10,014 nt of DNA from Pseudomonadota bacterium (lineage in GTDB: Bacteria > Pseudomonadota > Alphaproteobacteria > Rhizobiales > Xanthobacteraceae), in assembly GCA_023392205.1 (NCBI GenBank), contig JAEVZN010000356.1:1-10014 (forward strand), written 5' to 3'. Below are positions 1 to 6,150 of the stretch, piece by piece. Position 1 is the stretch's first letter. Every line of letters begins with the position of its first letter. The notes beneath the pieces are model-generated. The model worked only from the letters and a program-made list of their open reading frames with translations, had not been told where the DNA came from and did no database searches. A program made the position numbers and the translations under genes.

Positions 1-50
1 TTGTCGCTGACTTGCTGCGCCTTTGTCTCAAACGCCGCGTGCGAAATTTC

Positions 51-76
51 GGAACGGCGAACGCTTATCGTGCGTT
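51..76 (+). promoter_or_regulatory. EcfG-type (general stress sigma factor) promoter
   Basis: GGAAC at 51-55 and CGTT at 73-76 are separated by 17 bases. This matches the established alphaproteobacterial EcfG/SigT consensus (GGAAC, 16-17 bases, CGTT). Transcription would start near 82-84, giving a leader of about 30 bases before the ATG at 113 that contains the Shine-Dalgarno site. Position, orientation and the short leader all fit the microprotein gene. That it answers to the general stress response is inferred from the motif alone. Confidence 0.72.
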
Positions 77-112
77 TCTTGTCATGCAGGGGGCTTCACC
101 AGGGAGCCAGTC

Positions 113-286
113 ATGGCCAACGAACGCGAGCAGAACCAGCAGCAGCAGAACAACCCGCAAGGCGGCCAGCAAGGTCAGCAGGGCGGTCAGAACAAGCCCG
201 GTCAGCAGAACCAGCAGCCGGGACAGGGCGGACAGCAGGGTGGCCAACAGGGCGGACAAAAGCCCGGCCAGCAGCAGGGCCGCTAG
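113..286 (+). CDS. 57-residue Gln/Gly-rich low-complexity microprotein
   Basis: This is a very hydrophilic protein of 57 residues, about 24 of them Gln and 15 Gly, with several Asn and Pro. It has no Cys, no aromatic residue, and no aliphatic hydrophobic residue beyond Met1 and Ala2. After a charged start (MANEREQ) it consists of degenerate units such as GGQNKPGQQ (residues 24-32) and GGQKPGQQQ (47-55), so it is probably intrinsically disordered. The ATG at 113 is chosen because AGGGAG (101-106) lies 6 bases upstream; upstream in-frame starts lack such a site. An EcfG-type promoter precedes it and a strong terminator follows 28 bases after the stop, so it is probably monocistronic. The composition recalls hydrophilins and Gly/Gln-rich stress proteins such as the YciG/KGG type, but no family is firmly recognised. 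A protective role under desiccation, osmotic or oxidative stress is inference. Confidence 0.72.
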   Translation: MANEREQNQQQQNNPQGGQQGQQGGQNKPGQQNQQPGQGGQQGGQQGGQKPGQQQGR

Positions 287-313
287 TCGTCAAGTCGCAC
301 ATCGCGTGTGCGA

Positions 314-349
314 AGCCCCGTTCCTCTCAAGGGATGGGGCTTTTTTTTT
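314..349 (+). terminator. Strong rho-independent terminator
   Basis: A 12-bp stem pairs 314-325 with 330-341. It is perfect apart from two G-U wobbles, has a CTCA tetraloop (326-329), and is followed by eight T at 342-349. It ends the microprotein transcript and insulates the downstream AraC-family gene. There is no A-tract on the left side, so it should work only on the plus strand. Confidence 0.92.
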
Positions 350-368
350 AATAGCGCGAGAAACAGAT

Positions 369-381
369 GCTGCGACGCAGC
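369..381. repeat. 13-bp palindrome upstream of the AraC-family gene
   Basis: GCTGCG and CGCAGC arms flank a single A at 375, a perfect dyad. It lies 62 bases before ATG 444, in the only leader available to the regulator, so it could be an operator. No function is shown. Confidence 0.35.
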
Positions 382-443
382 GCGGCGAGCGCAATGTCTT
401 GCAGCCTTGGCCAGCGATGAGAACGGGTCTAGTCTCTCGCGCC

Positions 444-1325
444 ATGAATGCCGGGCTCCCGCTTTTCCATCTTTACGGCGATCCGCCGGACGATCAGGCT
501 TTCGACTTCATCCATGTCGAAACCATCGCCTCGCGGTCGTCCGAACATGACTGGCTGATCCGCGCGCATCGCCATCGCAACCTGTTCCAGATCCTGCTGG
601 TGGAGCAGGGCGGCGGCGAGATGACATTCGAGGCGTCGATCCGGCCCTTCGCTGCGCCCTGCGCGATCATCGTCGCGCCGAATGTGGCGCATGGCTTCCG
701 CTTCCATGCCAACGTGACCAATGGCTGGGTCATGAGTTTCAGCGAGGATGTGGCGCTGATGCTGGGCGGCCGTTCGGGCGAGGCGGTGACGCAACTGAAA
801 GCGATGGCGGGCGAGCCGGTGATCCGGCTCGATGCGGAGACCGGACGGCTCGCCGCCCTGTGCAGCGACCTGCACCGCGAAGGGCTGCTCGCGCGCGACG
901 GCCACCGCGTCGCCATGCGCGCCTTGCTGGCGCTGATCGCGGTGGAGGCCGGACGGCAATCGGCCAGCCGCGCGCGCAGCGGCGCCATGACGCTGGCGCC
1001 GGCCGATTCGACCGTCGAGGCGCTGGCGCGGCTGGTCGAGGAGAATTTCCGCGATCAGCGGCAGATCGGCTTCTATGCCGAGAAGCTCGTCATGACCTCC
1101 GACCGGCTCAACGATCATGTGAAGCGGGCGGCGGGCGTCACCGCCGGGCATCTGATCCGCCAGCGCGTGCTCACCGAAGCCAAGCGCGAACTCGTATTCA
1201 CCGGCCGTGCGATTCACGAGATCGCCTATGAACTGGGCTTTGCCGACCCGTCGCATTTCGCGCGCTTCTTCCGCAAGCAGACCGGCATGACGCCGCAGGA
1301 TTTCCGCGCGGCGCAATTGCGCTGA
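444..1325 (+). CDS. AraC-family transcriptional regulator, PobR-like
   Basis: This is a 293-residue DNA-binding regulator. The N-terminal half (about 5-100) is a cupin-like sensing domain. Its opening pattern, P-LFHLYGD near residue 6, then IHVETIASRS (23-32) and HRHRNLFQILLVEQGGGEM (42-60), is typical of AraC proteins related to PobR, the 4-hydroxybenzoate-responsive activator. The C-terminal AraC domain covers about 190-290, with two helix-turn-helix units and the family signature around GFADPSHFARFFRKQTGMTP (265-284). The frame stays open far upstream, but that stretch lies over the microprotein, so the start is internal. ATG 444 places the conserved P-x-F-x-LYG motif next to the N terminus as in relatives; ATG 417 (nine residues longer) is possible, and neither has a clear ribosome site. 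Its nearness to pcaBDC makes an aromatic acid a reasonable effector, but which promoter it controls cannot be read here. Confidence 0.88.
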   Translation: MNAGLPLFHLYGDPPDDQAFDFIHVETIASRSSEHDWLIRAHRHRNLFQILLVEQGGGEMTFEASIRPFAAPCAIIVAPNVAHGFRFHANVTNGWVMSFSEDVALMLGGRSGEAVTQLKAMAGEPVIRLDAETGRLAALCSDLHREGLLARDGHRVAMRALLALIAVEAGRQSASRARSGAMTLAPADSTVEALARLVEENFRDQRQIGFYAEKLVMTSDRLNDHVKRAAGVTAGHLIRQRVLTEAKRELVFTGRAIHEIAYELGFADPSHFARFFRKQTGMTPQDFRAAQLR

Positions 1326-1412
1326 TCGCACGTCATGACCCGCGCCTGTGGACAAGGCAGCCGGGTACCTGCGGCATTAAGGTAAACAAGACCTTTCATT
1401 TGCAGCGACAAT

Positions 1413-1430
1413 GCCAGTCATCACACTGGC
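1413..1430 (+). repeat. Hairpin in the leader of the membrane-protein gene
   Basis: GCCAGT (1413-1418) and ACTGGC (1425-1430) form a perfect 6-bp stem with a 6-base loop, ending 43 bases before the ATG at 1474. No T-tract follows, so it is not a terminator. It could be an operator dyad or an mRNA leader structure. Confidence 0.35.
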
Positions 1431-1473
1431 GCGTTCAAGCCCCGTATCCACAACAGGGGCGGGAGAACACGTC

Positions 1474-2136
1474 ATGCGCTGGCTGCCTGCGGCAATTCCG
1501 TTACTGATTGCAATCATCGCCTTCGATTTCGCGATCGTGTTCGGATTCGAGGCCGCGCGCATATTGCTGTCGCCGATGGCGGGTCTCGACCAGCTCGCCT
1601 TTGCCAATCTCGTTTTCGGCATCGGGCGGGTAACCGGGCTGTCGCCGGAGGGATTGGTGCGGCTTGCGGTATTTTTCGGCGCGCTCAATCTTGCGACCGC
1701 GATTCTCTTCGGGCTTTATCTCGCAAGCCGCATCCGCGCGCTGCAGGGTGTGCCGGTGGCGCATCACCTGCTCGATGTCGGTCTGATCCTGGCGGTGATG
1801 TCCACTATCGTCGTGGCGACGCCGGCCGTGCTCAATGGCGCGACCGAATTCCTCGTGCAGCAAAGGCTGCCGCTCTGGCTCGTCGGGCTGGCCGCGACGC
1901 TGTCGCTGATCGAGCGGCTCCCGGAGCCGCGCACGCGCCCGCCCGGATTCTGGGAACGGATGCTGGTGCGGCGGCTGATGCGGGGGACACGCAACGCGCA
2001 ATTGATCGTGTCGCCGGTTCAGCGCGGCACGTCGCAGGCTCTGCGTTGGGACGCGTTGCGGCGCGATGCGGGCATGGCGGTCGCGACGATGAAGCTGCGC
2101 GAAGATGGCCCGTGGTTCACGCCGGGCGGGCGATAG
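1474..2136 (+). CDS. Uncharacterised membrane protein, about four transmembrane helices
   Basis: This is a 220-residue protein I do not recognise. Hydrophobic segments lie at about residues 5-30, 62-85, 99-120 and 132-147. They are followed by a strongly basic, Arg-rich tail of about 70 residues with no hydrophobic stretch, probably cytoplasmic. The ATG at 1474 is preferred because GGGAGAA (1461-1467) sits 6 bases upstream and the protein then begins directly with the first helix. An upstream ATG at 1411 in the same frame would add 21 polar residues and lies next to a hairpin. The gene begins 148 bases after the AraC-family gene on the same strand and ends tail to tail with the oxidoreductase gene, only 3 bases apart and with no visible terminator. 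No catalytic or transporter motif is evident. Confidence 0.75.
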   Translation: MRWLPAAIPLLIAIIAFDFAIVFGFEAARILLSPMAGLDQLAFANLVFGIGRVTGLSPEGLVRLAVFFGALNLATAILFGLYLASRIRALQGVPVAHHLLDVGLILAVMSTIVVATPAVLNGATEFLVQQRLPLWLVGLAATLSLIERLPEPRTRPPGFWERMLVRRLMRGTRNAQLIVSPVQRGTSQALRWDALRRDAGMAVATMKLREDGPWFTPGGR

Positions 2137-2139
2137 GTT

Positions 2140-3219
2140 TCATTTCGGACGCGGATCGCGCAGTTTGCGATCCGGGGCTTTGAGATTGCCGCTGCGCATC
2201 TGCCGCACGCCTTCGGCCAACGCGCGCGCGCAATTGCGCACCTCCTCTTGAAACGCAGTGTCTGCGTCGAGCGCGTCGTGACTTGTCGCATAGGGCTCGA
2301 AATAGCCGACATAACGGTCGATCAGCGCGCGATGACCGGCCGGGATCAGGCCGATATCCTCAAGCCAGTCGGATAGCATCCGGCGCAGGTTTCCCGCACC
2401 GCTCGCATCGCCATGCACGACCACGGAGAAGACGCGGCCGGCGAGATGTCGCGGATACGGCCAGCCGTCGAGTTCGATCTGTTTGGCAAGCTTCGCTGTC
2501 TTGCCTTGTGTCGTGGTCGGATCGGGATTGCCGCCATCGGCGCAGACCAGACGGTCGATCATCGCCTTGAGCGGCGAGGGCGCCTGATACCAGTTGACCG
2601 GCGTGACGATCATGACGCCGTGCGCCGCCACCCATTTGGGGTAAATCTCGGCCATCCAGTCCCCGGTCTGCCCCAGCGCATGATTGGGATAGCAAGAGCA
2701 CGGCCAGTGGCAGAGCGGCATGGCGGTCGAGACGCAGCCCTTGCAGGGAAAGATGACGCGCCCGAATTCGGAGGCGAGGCGCGACAGATCGAGGATCTCG
2801 GTCTCGAAGCCTGCTTCGCTTGCGACGATCTCCTGCGCGCTTTGCACAAGCCGCCAGGTCTTCGACATTTCGCCGGGACAGGATTGATCGCTGCGCGGAG
2901 ACCCGTTCACGATCAGGATGCGGCAGGGTGAGGCATCGGCCTTCTGCCGCCGCTCCGCCGCCTTGATGGCCTCGCTGGTGGCGCGCCATTCATCCGACAG
3001 TTCATAGGACGGGTCGGCATAGCCATCGCCGGCCGGACTGGTGAACGGCGCCTTGTGATACTCATCGTAACTCGTCCAGGCGGCGCCGGCGATCCGGTCG
3101 AGATCGTCCGCAAGCGGCGCGAAGACCGGATCGGCAAAGCGTGCCTTGAACCTGCGGACGAAGTCCTCGCGCGTGAGCTGGACGCTCGGCATGCTCTTGC
3201 GGGGTTCGGTCTCTCGCAT
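2140..3219 (-). CDS. Flavodoxin-fold NAD(P)H-dependent oxidoreductase with Cys cluster
   Basis: This is a 359-residue protein. Residues 99-300 form a flavodoxin-like domain of the NADPH-dependent FMN reductase group. ILIVNGSPRSD (101-111) is the phosphate-binding strand and loop, and TPVNWYQAPSPLKAMIDRL (206-224) is the typical flavin-contact and dimer segment. An extension of about 95 residues precedes the fold. Unusually, five Cys lie close together at 159, 162, 170, 174 and 176 (C-x2-C-x8-C-x3-C-x-C), where iron-sulfur flavoproteins carry a cluster motif, although the spacing differs. ATG 3219 is chosen because AAGGA lies 6 bases upstream. The gene is downstream of pcaC on the same strand after 74 bases, so it may be read from the pca transcript. 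Substrate is unknown; quinone, nitro-compound or flavin reduction are family possibilities. Confidence 0.82.
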   Translation of the reverse strand: MRETEPRKSMPSVQLTREDFVRRFKARFADPVFAPLADDLDRIAGAAWTSYDEYHKAPFTSPAGDGYADPSYELSDEWRATSEAIKAAERRQKADASPCRILIVNGSPRSDQSCPGEMSKTWRLVQSAQEIVASEAGFETEILDLSRLASEFGRVIFPCKGCVSTAMPLCHWPCSCYPNHALGQTGDWMAEIYPKWVAAHGVMIVTPVNWYQAPSPLKAMIDRLVCADGGNPDPTTTQGKTAKLAKQIELDGWPYPRHLAGRVFSVVVHGDASGAGNLRRMLSDWLEDIGLIPAGHRALIDRYVGYFEPYATSHDALDADTAFQEEVRNCARALAEGVRQMRSGNLKAPDRKLRDPRPK

Positions 3220-3235
3220 GGCGTTTCCTTGTGAC

Positions 3236-3276
3236 AGGAGCTAACGCGCGGCTCCTCATCCGGTTCGGAATCCGGA
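3236..3276 (-). repeat. Two short stem-loops between pcaC and the oxidoreductase gene
   Basis: AGGAGC (3236-3241) pairs with GCTCCT (3251-3256) around a 9-base loop. TCCGG (3259-3263) pairs with CCGGA (3272-3276) around an 8-base loop. Both lie in the 74-base gap just upstream of the oxidoreductase ribosome site. No T-tract follows on the minus strand, so they look more like processing or partial attenuation structures than a full terminator. Confidence 0.4.
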
Positions 3277-3293
3277 CGATCAGCCCGTATCGA

Positions 3294-3680
3294 TCAACCC
3301 TTGCCGATCTCCGCGATCACCTCGCCCGCCTCCTTGAAGGCGTGGTTGGCCGCAGGCACGCCGCAATAGATCGCCTGCTGCATGATGATTTCCCGAATGT
3401 CATCCTGCGTGAAGCCGCCCTCGACCAGCGCCGCGCGCACATGCATGCGAAACTCCGCCCATTTGTCGAGCGCCAGCATGGTGCCGATCACCAGAATGCG
3501 GCGGGTGCGCTCATCGAAATGCGGCCGCGTCCACACTTCGCCCCAGGCATAGCGGGTGATGAAGTCCTGAAATTCGGAATTGAGCGGCGTCTTGCCGGCA
3601 TTGGCCTTGTCGACCCAGGCATCGCCCAGCACCTTGCGGCGCCGCGCCATGCCCTTATCGTAGCGATCCTGTTCGTCCAT
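3294..3680 (-). CDS. pcaC: 4-carboxymuconolactone decarboxylase
   Basis: PcaC decarboxylates 4-carboxymuconolactone to 3-oxoadipate enol-lactone in the protocatechuate branch of the 3-oxoadipate pathway, in the cytoplasm. The protein has 128 residues, normal for stand-alone PcaC. It shows the family opening RYDKGMARRRKVLGDAWVDK (6-25), the segment ITRYAWGEVWTRP (41-53), EFRMHVRAAL (76-85, with His80) and YCGVPAANHAF (105-115, with Cys106 and His113), all typical of the CMD/AhpD-like fold. The start at 3680 keeps the conserved N terminus, although only a weak GA-rich ribosome site precedes it. It follows pcaD by 14 bases, so the two are almost certainly cotranscribed and perhaps translationally coupled. 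It is not fused to PcaD, unlike PcaL-type proteins. Confidence 0.95.
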   Translation of the reverse strand: MDEQDRYDKGMARRRKVLGDAWVDKANAGKTPLNSEFQDFITRYAWGEVWTRPHFDERTRRILVIGTMLALDKWAEFRMHVRAALVEGGFTQDDIREIIMQQAIYCGVPAANHAFKEAGEVIAEIGKG

Positions 3681-3694
3681 CGCGCGGGTCTACT

Positions 3695-4480
3695 CTATTT
3701 CGATTTGAGGAAGTCGAGGACGGTGCGCGCATAGACGTCCGGCACCTCGACATTGGAAATATGCGCCGCCTCGACAATGGCGAGCTTCGCGCCGGGGATC
3801 TGGTCGCGGATGAATTCCGCCGCCGCGACATTGGTGGCGGGGTCCTTGCTGCCCGCGATGATCAGCGTCGGCACCTTGATGTCTTTCAGCAGCTCGCGGT
3901 GATCCATATCGCGCACGGCGGCGGCGCAGGCGAGATAGCCCTCGACCGGCGTCGCGATCATCATTTCCTTCATCCGCGCGGTGACGTCCGGATGCGCCGT
4001 CTGAAAGTCCTTGGTCAGCCATGCGTTGATCACCATGTCGGCGATCGCCGCGACCGATCCGGCCTTGGTGATCGCATCCATGCGCGTGTGCCACATGGTC
4101 TTGTCGGCATAATGCGAGGAAGTATTAGACAGGATCAGCTTGTCGATCCGGTTGCCGGCCTTCGCGCCGAGCCACATGCCTTCCATGCCGCCCATCGAGA
4201 GACCCAGCCAGTTCACCTTTTCCAGCTTCAGGCCGTCCATGATCGCGACTGCGTCGCGCGCCAGCATCTCCATCGAGTAGGGGCCTTTCGGCACGCCCGA
4301 CTTGCCATGCCCGCGGCGGTCGTAACGCACCACGCGATAATCTTTCGCGAAGGCGTCCATCTGCGGGTCCCACATATGCTTGGTGGTGCCGAGCGACGAC
4401 GACAGCATCAGCACCGGCGCGTTTTCCGGGCCGGTCACTTCCACATCGATGGGGCATCCATTAGCGTCGATCACGGGCAT
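3695..4480 (-). CDS. pcaD: 3-oxoadipate enol-lactonase
   Basis: PcaD hydrolyses 3-oxoadipate enol-lactone to 3-oxoadipate, directly after PcaC in the pathway. This is a 261-residue alpha/beta hydrolase of normal length. YDRRGHGKSG (53-62) is the usual strand-4 segment. The nucleophile elbow GLSMGG places Ser95, Asp213 sits in GSKDPAT (210-216) and His240 in AAHISNVE (238-245), so the catalytic triad is complete. The start has a good ribosome site, GGAGGA (reverse complement of 4490-4495), 9 bases upstream. The gene is separated from pcaB by 138 bases that contain a double palindromic repeat, and from pcaC by only 14 bases. Confidence 0.95.
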   Translation of the reverse strand: MPVIDANGCPIDVEVTGPENAPVLMLSSSLGTTKHMWDPQMDAFAKDYRVVRYDRRGHGKSGVPKGPYSMEMLARDAVAIMDGLKLEKVNWLGLSMGGMEGMWLGAKAGNRIDKLILSNTSSHYADKTMWHTRMDAITKAGSVAAIADMVINAWLTKDFQTAHPDVTARMKEMMIATPVEGYLACAAAVRDMDHRELLKDIKVPTLIIAGSKDPATNVAAAEFIRDQIPGAKLAIVEAAHISNVEVPDVYARTVLDFLKSK

Positions 4481-4527
4481 TGCAGATTGTCCTCCGGTTG
4501 TTGATTTGTCATGGCGGGCTACAAACT

Positions 4528-4599
4528 CCGCTCATTCCCGCGCAAGCGGGAATCCAGAAAGAATTCAGTCTGGGTCCCCGCCTTCGCGGGGACGAGCGG
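4528..4599. repeat. Dispersed double-hairpin palindromic repeat (REP-like)
   Basis: Two 31-base arms (4528-4558 and 4569-4599) are inverted copies of each other, matching at 25 of 31 positions, around a 10-base spacer. Each arm also folds alone: ATTCCCGC / GCGGGAAT with loop GCAA (4534-4553), and GTCCCCGC / GCGGGGAC with loop CTTC (4574-4593). This is the look of a dispersed intergenic repeat known from many alpha- and other proteobacteria, often recognised because its translation yields peptides such as SFPRKRESR. It lies between pcaB and pcaD within the operon. No transposase accompanies it. A role in mRNA stability or operon polarity is inference. Confidence 0.85.
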
Positions 4600-4618
4600 A
4601 AGGACGATTGCAATGCAG

Positions 4619-5983
4619 TCACCGTCCGGCTTTCGCAGTCGCAATCAGCCGGTCGATGAAGTCCTGCGCGACGCCCTGATAGCTCATGGGGTCGAACAGT
4701 TTCGGCAATTCGGCGGCGGGAATGACGGCGGTGACTTTCGGATCGGCGGCGAGCGCGTCCTTCAGCGAAAGGCCTTCGGCAAACGCCTTCTTGCTCGCAT
4801 GTTCGACCAGCTTGTGCGCCTCCGGCTTGCCGATGCTGTCGGCGAGGCGAAAGGCAATGGCCTCGGCCATGATCTGTCCGCCGGTGATATCCAGATTGGC
4901 GCGCATGCGCTCGCCATCGACATCGAGACCCTCCGCGATATCGACCACGGCGGCCAGCGCGCCCGATGTGACCATCGCGAGCGCGGGAAAGGCCGGCCAT
5001 TCGGCAGCCCAGGCGCCGGCCGCGCGTTCATGCTCCTGTACATGGGCGGCAAAGATGGTGGCGCAAAGCTGCGGGGCCATGGCGGCGCAGGCGAGCCCCG
5101 CCGCGGCCGCGACCGGATTGCGCTTGTGCGGCATCGTGGACGATCCGCCGCGGCCTTCCGCCGCCGGCTCGAAGGCCTCGCCGATCTCGGTCTGCATCAG
5201 GAGCGCGATATCGCGCGCGATCTTGCCGCAGGCGCCTGCAAGCAAAGTCAGCGCGGATGCCACTTCGCCCAGCCGGTCGCGGTGCGTGTGCCAGGGCGCA
5301 TCCGGCAGCGGCAGATCGAGTTCTTTGGCGAAGGCAATCGAGACATCGAGCCCGCGCGTGCCGAGGGCGGCCAATGTCCCGGTGGCGCCGCCGAATTGCA
5401 GCACCAGAGCTTCCTGCCGCACCCGCTTCAGCCGCGCCTTGGCGCGTGCCAGAGCCGCGGCATAGCCCGCGACCTTGAGCCCGAACGGCATCGGCAGAGC
5501 CTGCTGCAACCATGTGCGGCCGACAGTCGGCGTGTGCCGGTGTATTTCGGCCAGCGTCGCGAAAGCCGGGATCGCGCGGTCGATCTCGGTGATCAGGCAA
5601 TCGATCACCGCGCGCAATTCCAGCACCAGAGCCGTGTCGATAATGTCCTGGCTGGTTGCGCCCCAATGCACATAGCGCGCAGCTTCCGCGTCGTGTTTGG
5701 CGACTTCCGCCGTCAGTGCCTTGACCAGCGGGATGGCGAGATTGCCGGCCGCCATCGCGGCCTGGCCGATGGCCGAGGCGTCGTAATATTTGGCCTGGCA
5801 GGCGGCGGCAATCGGCCTGGCGGCGCCGGACGGGATCACGCCGATGGAGGCCTCCGCCGCGGCGAGGGCGGCTTCCGTGCGCAGCATGCGCTGCAACCGG
5901 GCATGGTCGGACACGATCTCGCGCATGGCCGCACTGGAAAAGAGCGGGCTCATCAACGGCGAGGACAGAAGCGGACTGGACAT
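4619..5983 (-). CDS. pcaB: 3-carboxy-cis,cis-muconate cycloisomerase
   Basis: PcaB lactonises 3-carboxy-cis,cis-muconate, the ring-cleavage product of protocatechuate, to 4-carboxymuconolactone. This is a 454-residue member of the fumarase/aspartase superfamily. The superfamily signature GGSSTMPHKRNP lies at 279-290, the second conserved region HWGATSQDIIDT at 106-117, and LQRMLRTEAALAAAEA near 30-45 matches PcaB relatives. Adenylosuccinate lyase is a related alternative, but the pcaD and pcaC neighbours settle the assignment. The start is uncertain: ATG 5983 gives a Ser/Pro/Leu-rich lead-in with repeated SPL, while ATG 5953 would remove ten residues; neither has a strong ribosome site. It is the first gene of the minus-strand set, and a possible promoter and palindromes lie just upstream. 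pcaHG are absent from the window, so the dioxygenase must lie elsewhere. Confidence 0.93.
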   Translation of the reverse strand: MSSPLLSSPLMSPLFSSAAMREIVSDHARLQRMLRTEAALAAAEASIGVIPSGAARPIAAACQAKYYDASAIGQAAMAAGNLAIPLVKALTAEVAKHDAEAARYVHWGATSQDIIDTALVLELRAVIDCLITEIDRAIPAFATLAEIHRHTPTVGRTWLQQALPMPFGLKVAGYAAALARAKARLKRVRQEALVLQFGGATGTLAALGTRGLDVSIAFAKELDLPLPDAPWHTHRDRLGEVASALTLLAGACGKIARDIALLMQTEIGEAFEPAAEGRGGSSTMPHKRNPVAAAAGLACAAMAPQLCATIFAAHVQEHERAAGAWAAEWPAFPALAMVTSGALAAVVDIAEGLDVDGERMRANLDITGGQIMAEAIAFRLADSIGKPEAHKLVEHASKKAFAEGLSLKDALAADPKVTAVIPAAELPKLFDPMSYQGVAQDFIDRLIATAKAGR

Positions 5984-6014
5984 GCGATTTCATAAACCCC
6001 GGCAGAGGCAACAG

Positions 6015-6067
6015 CGGACACACTAGGCGGGGATCGGTGACCCGCCAAGTCTGACGGGATGTGTCCG
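6015..6067. promoter_or_regulatory. Nested inverted repeats, possible pcaB operator
   Basis: CGGACACA (6015-6022) and TGTGTCCG (6060-6067) are a perfect 8-bp inverted pair whose centres are 45 bases apart. Inside them, GGCGGG (6026-6031) and CCCGCC (6041-6046) form a second perfect inverted pair. The outer copies bracket a candidate minus-strand promoter for pcaB. Paired half-sites about four helical turns apart suit a regulator that bridges or loops DNA, but no binding protein is identified. Confidence 0.45.
6020..6048 (-). promoter_or_regulatory. pcaB: Candidate pcaB promoter
   Basis: On the minus strand TTGGCG (6048-6043) and TAGTGT (6025-6020) are 17 bases apart, with matches to the housekeeping -35 and -10 boxes of about 4/6 and 3/6. 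Transcription would begin about 30 bases before ATG 5983. The boxes overlap the inverted repeats described for this region, as expected of a regulated promoter. The match is moderate and alphaproteobacterial promoters are loose. Confidence 0.32.
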
Positions 6068-6150
6068 ACCGGATAAGCCCGGCGGGCCGAGCGGGGCCGT
6101 GTGCGTGATCCGCACTTGCGCAGCATGTGGAAAATCGGCGATACCGCCGC

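Noticed and set aside
65..259. Leucine-rich minus-strand reading frame resembling a membrane peptide
   Set aside because: It is the exact antisense of the CAG-rich microprotein gene, and repeated CAG reads as Leu-rich codons on the other strand. No ribosome site supports it, and promoter and terminator favour the plus strand.
12..443. Long N-terminal extension of the AraC-family frame
   Set aside because: It overlaps the microprotein and runs straight through a strong terminator; composition is Ser/Arg-rich and unlike the family N terminus.
429..1355. Long minus-strand open frame of 308 codons opposite the AraC-family gene
   Set aside because: The plus strand encodes a recognisable AraC protein; the antisense frame is a GC-rich shadow with Arg/His/Ala-heavy composition and no motif.
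4511..4610. Coding potential of the palindromic repeat (FPRKRESR-type peptide)
   Set aside because: The peptide is a known artefact of translating this class of dispersed repeat.
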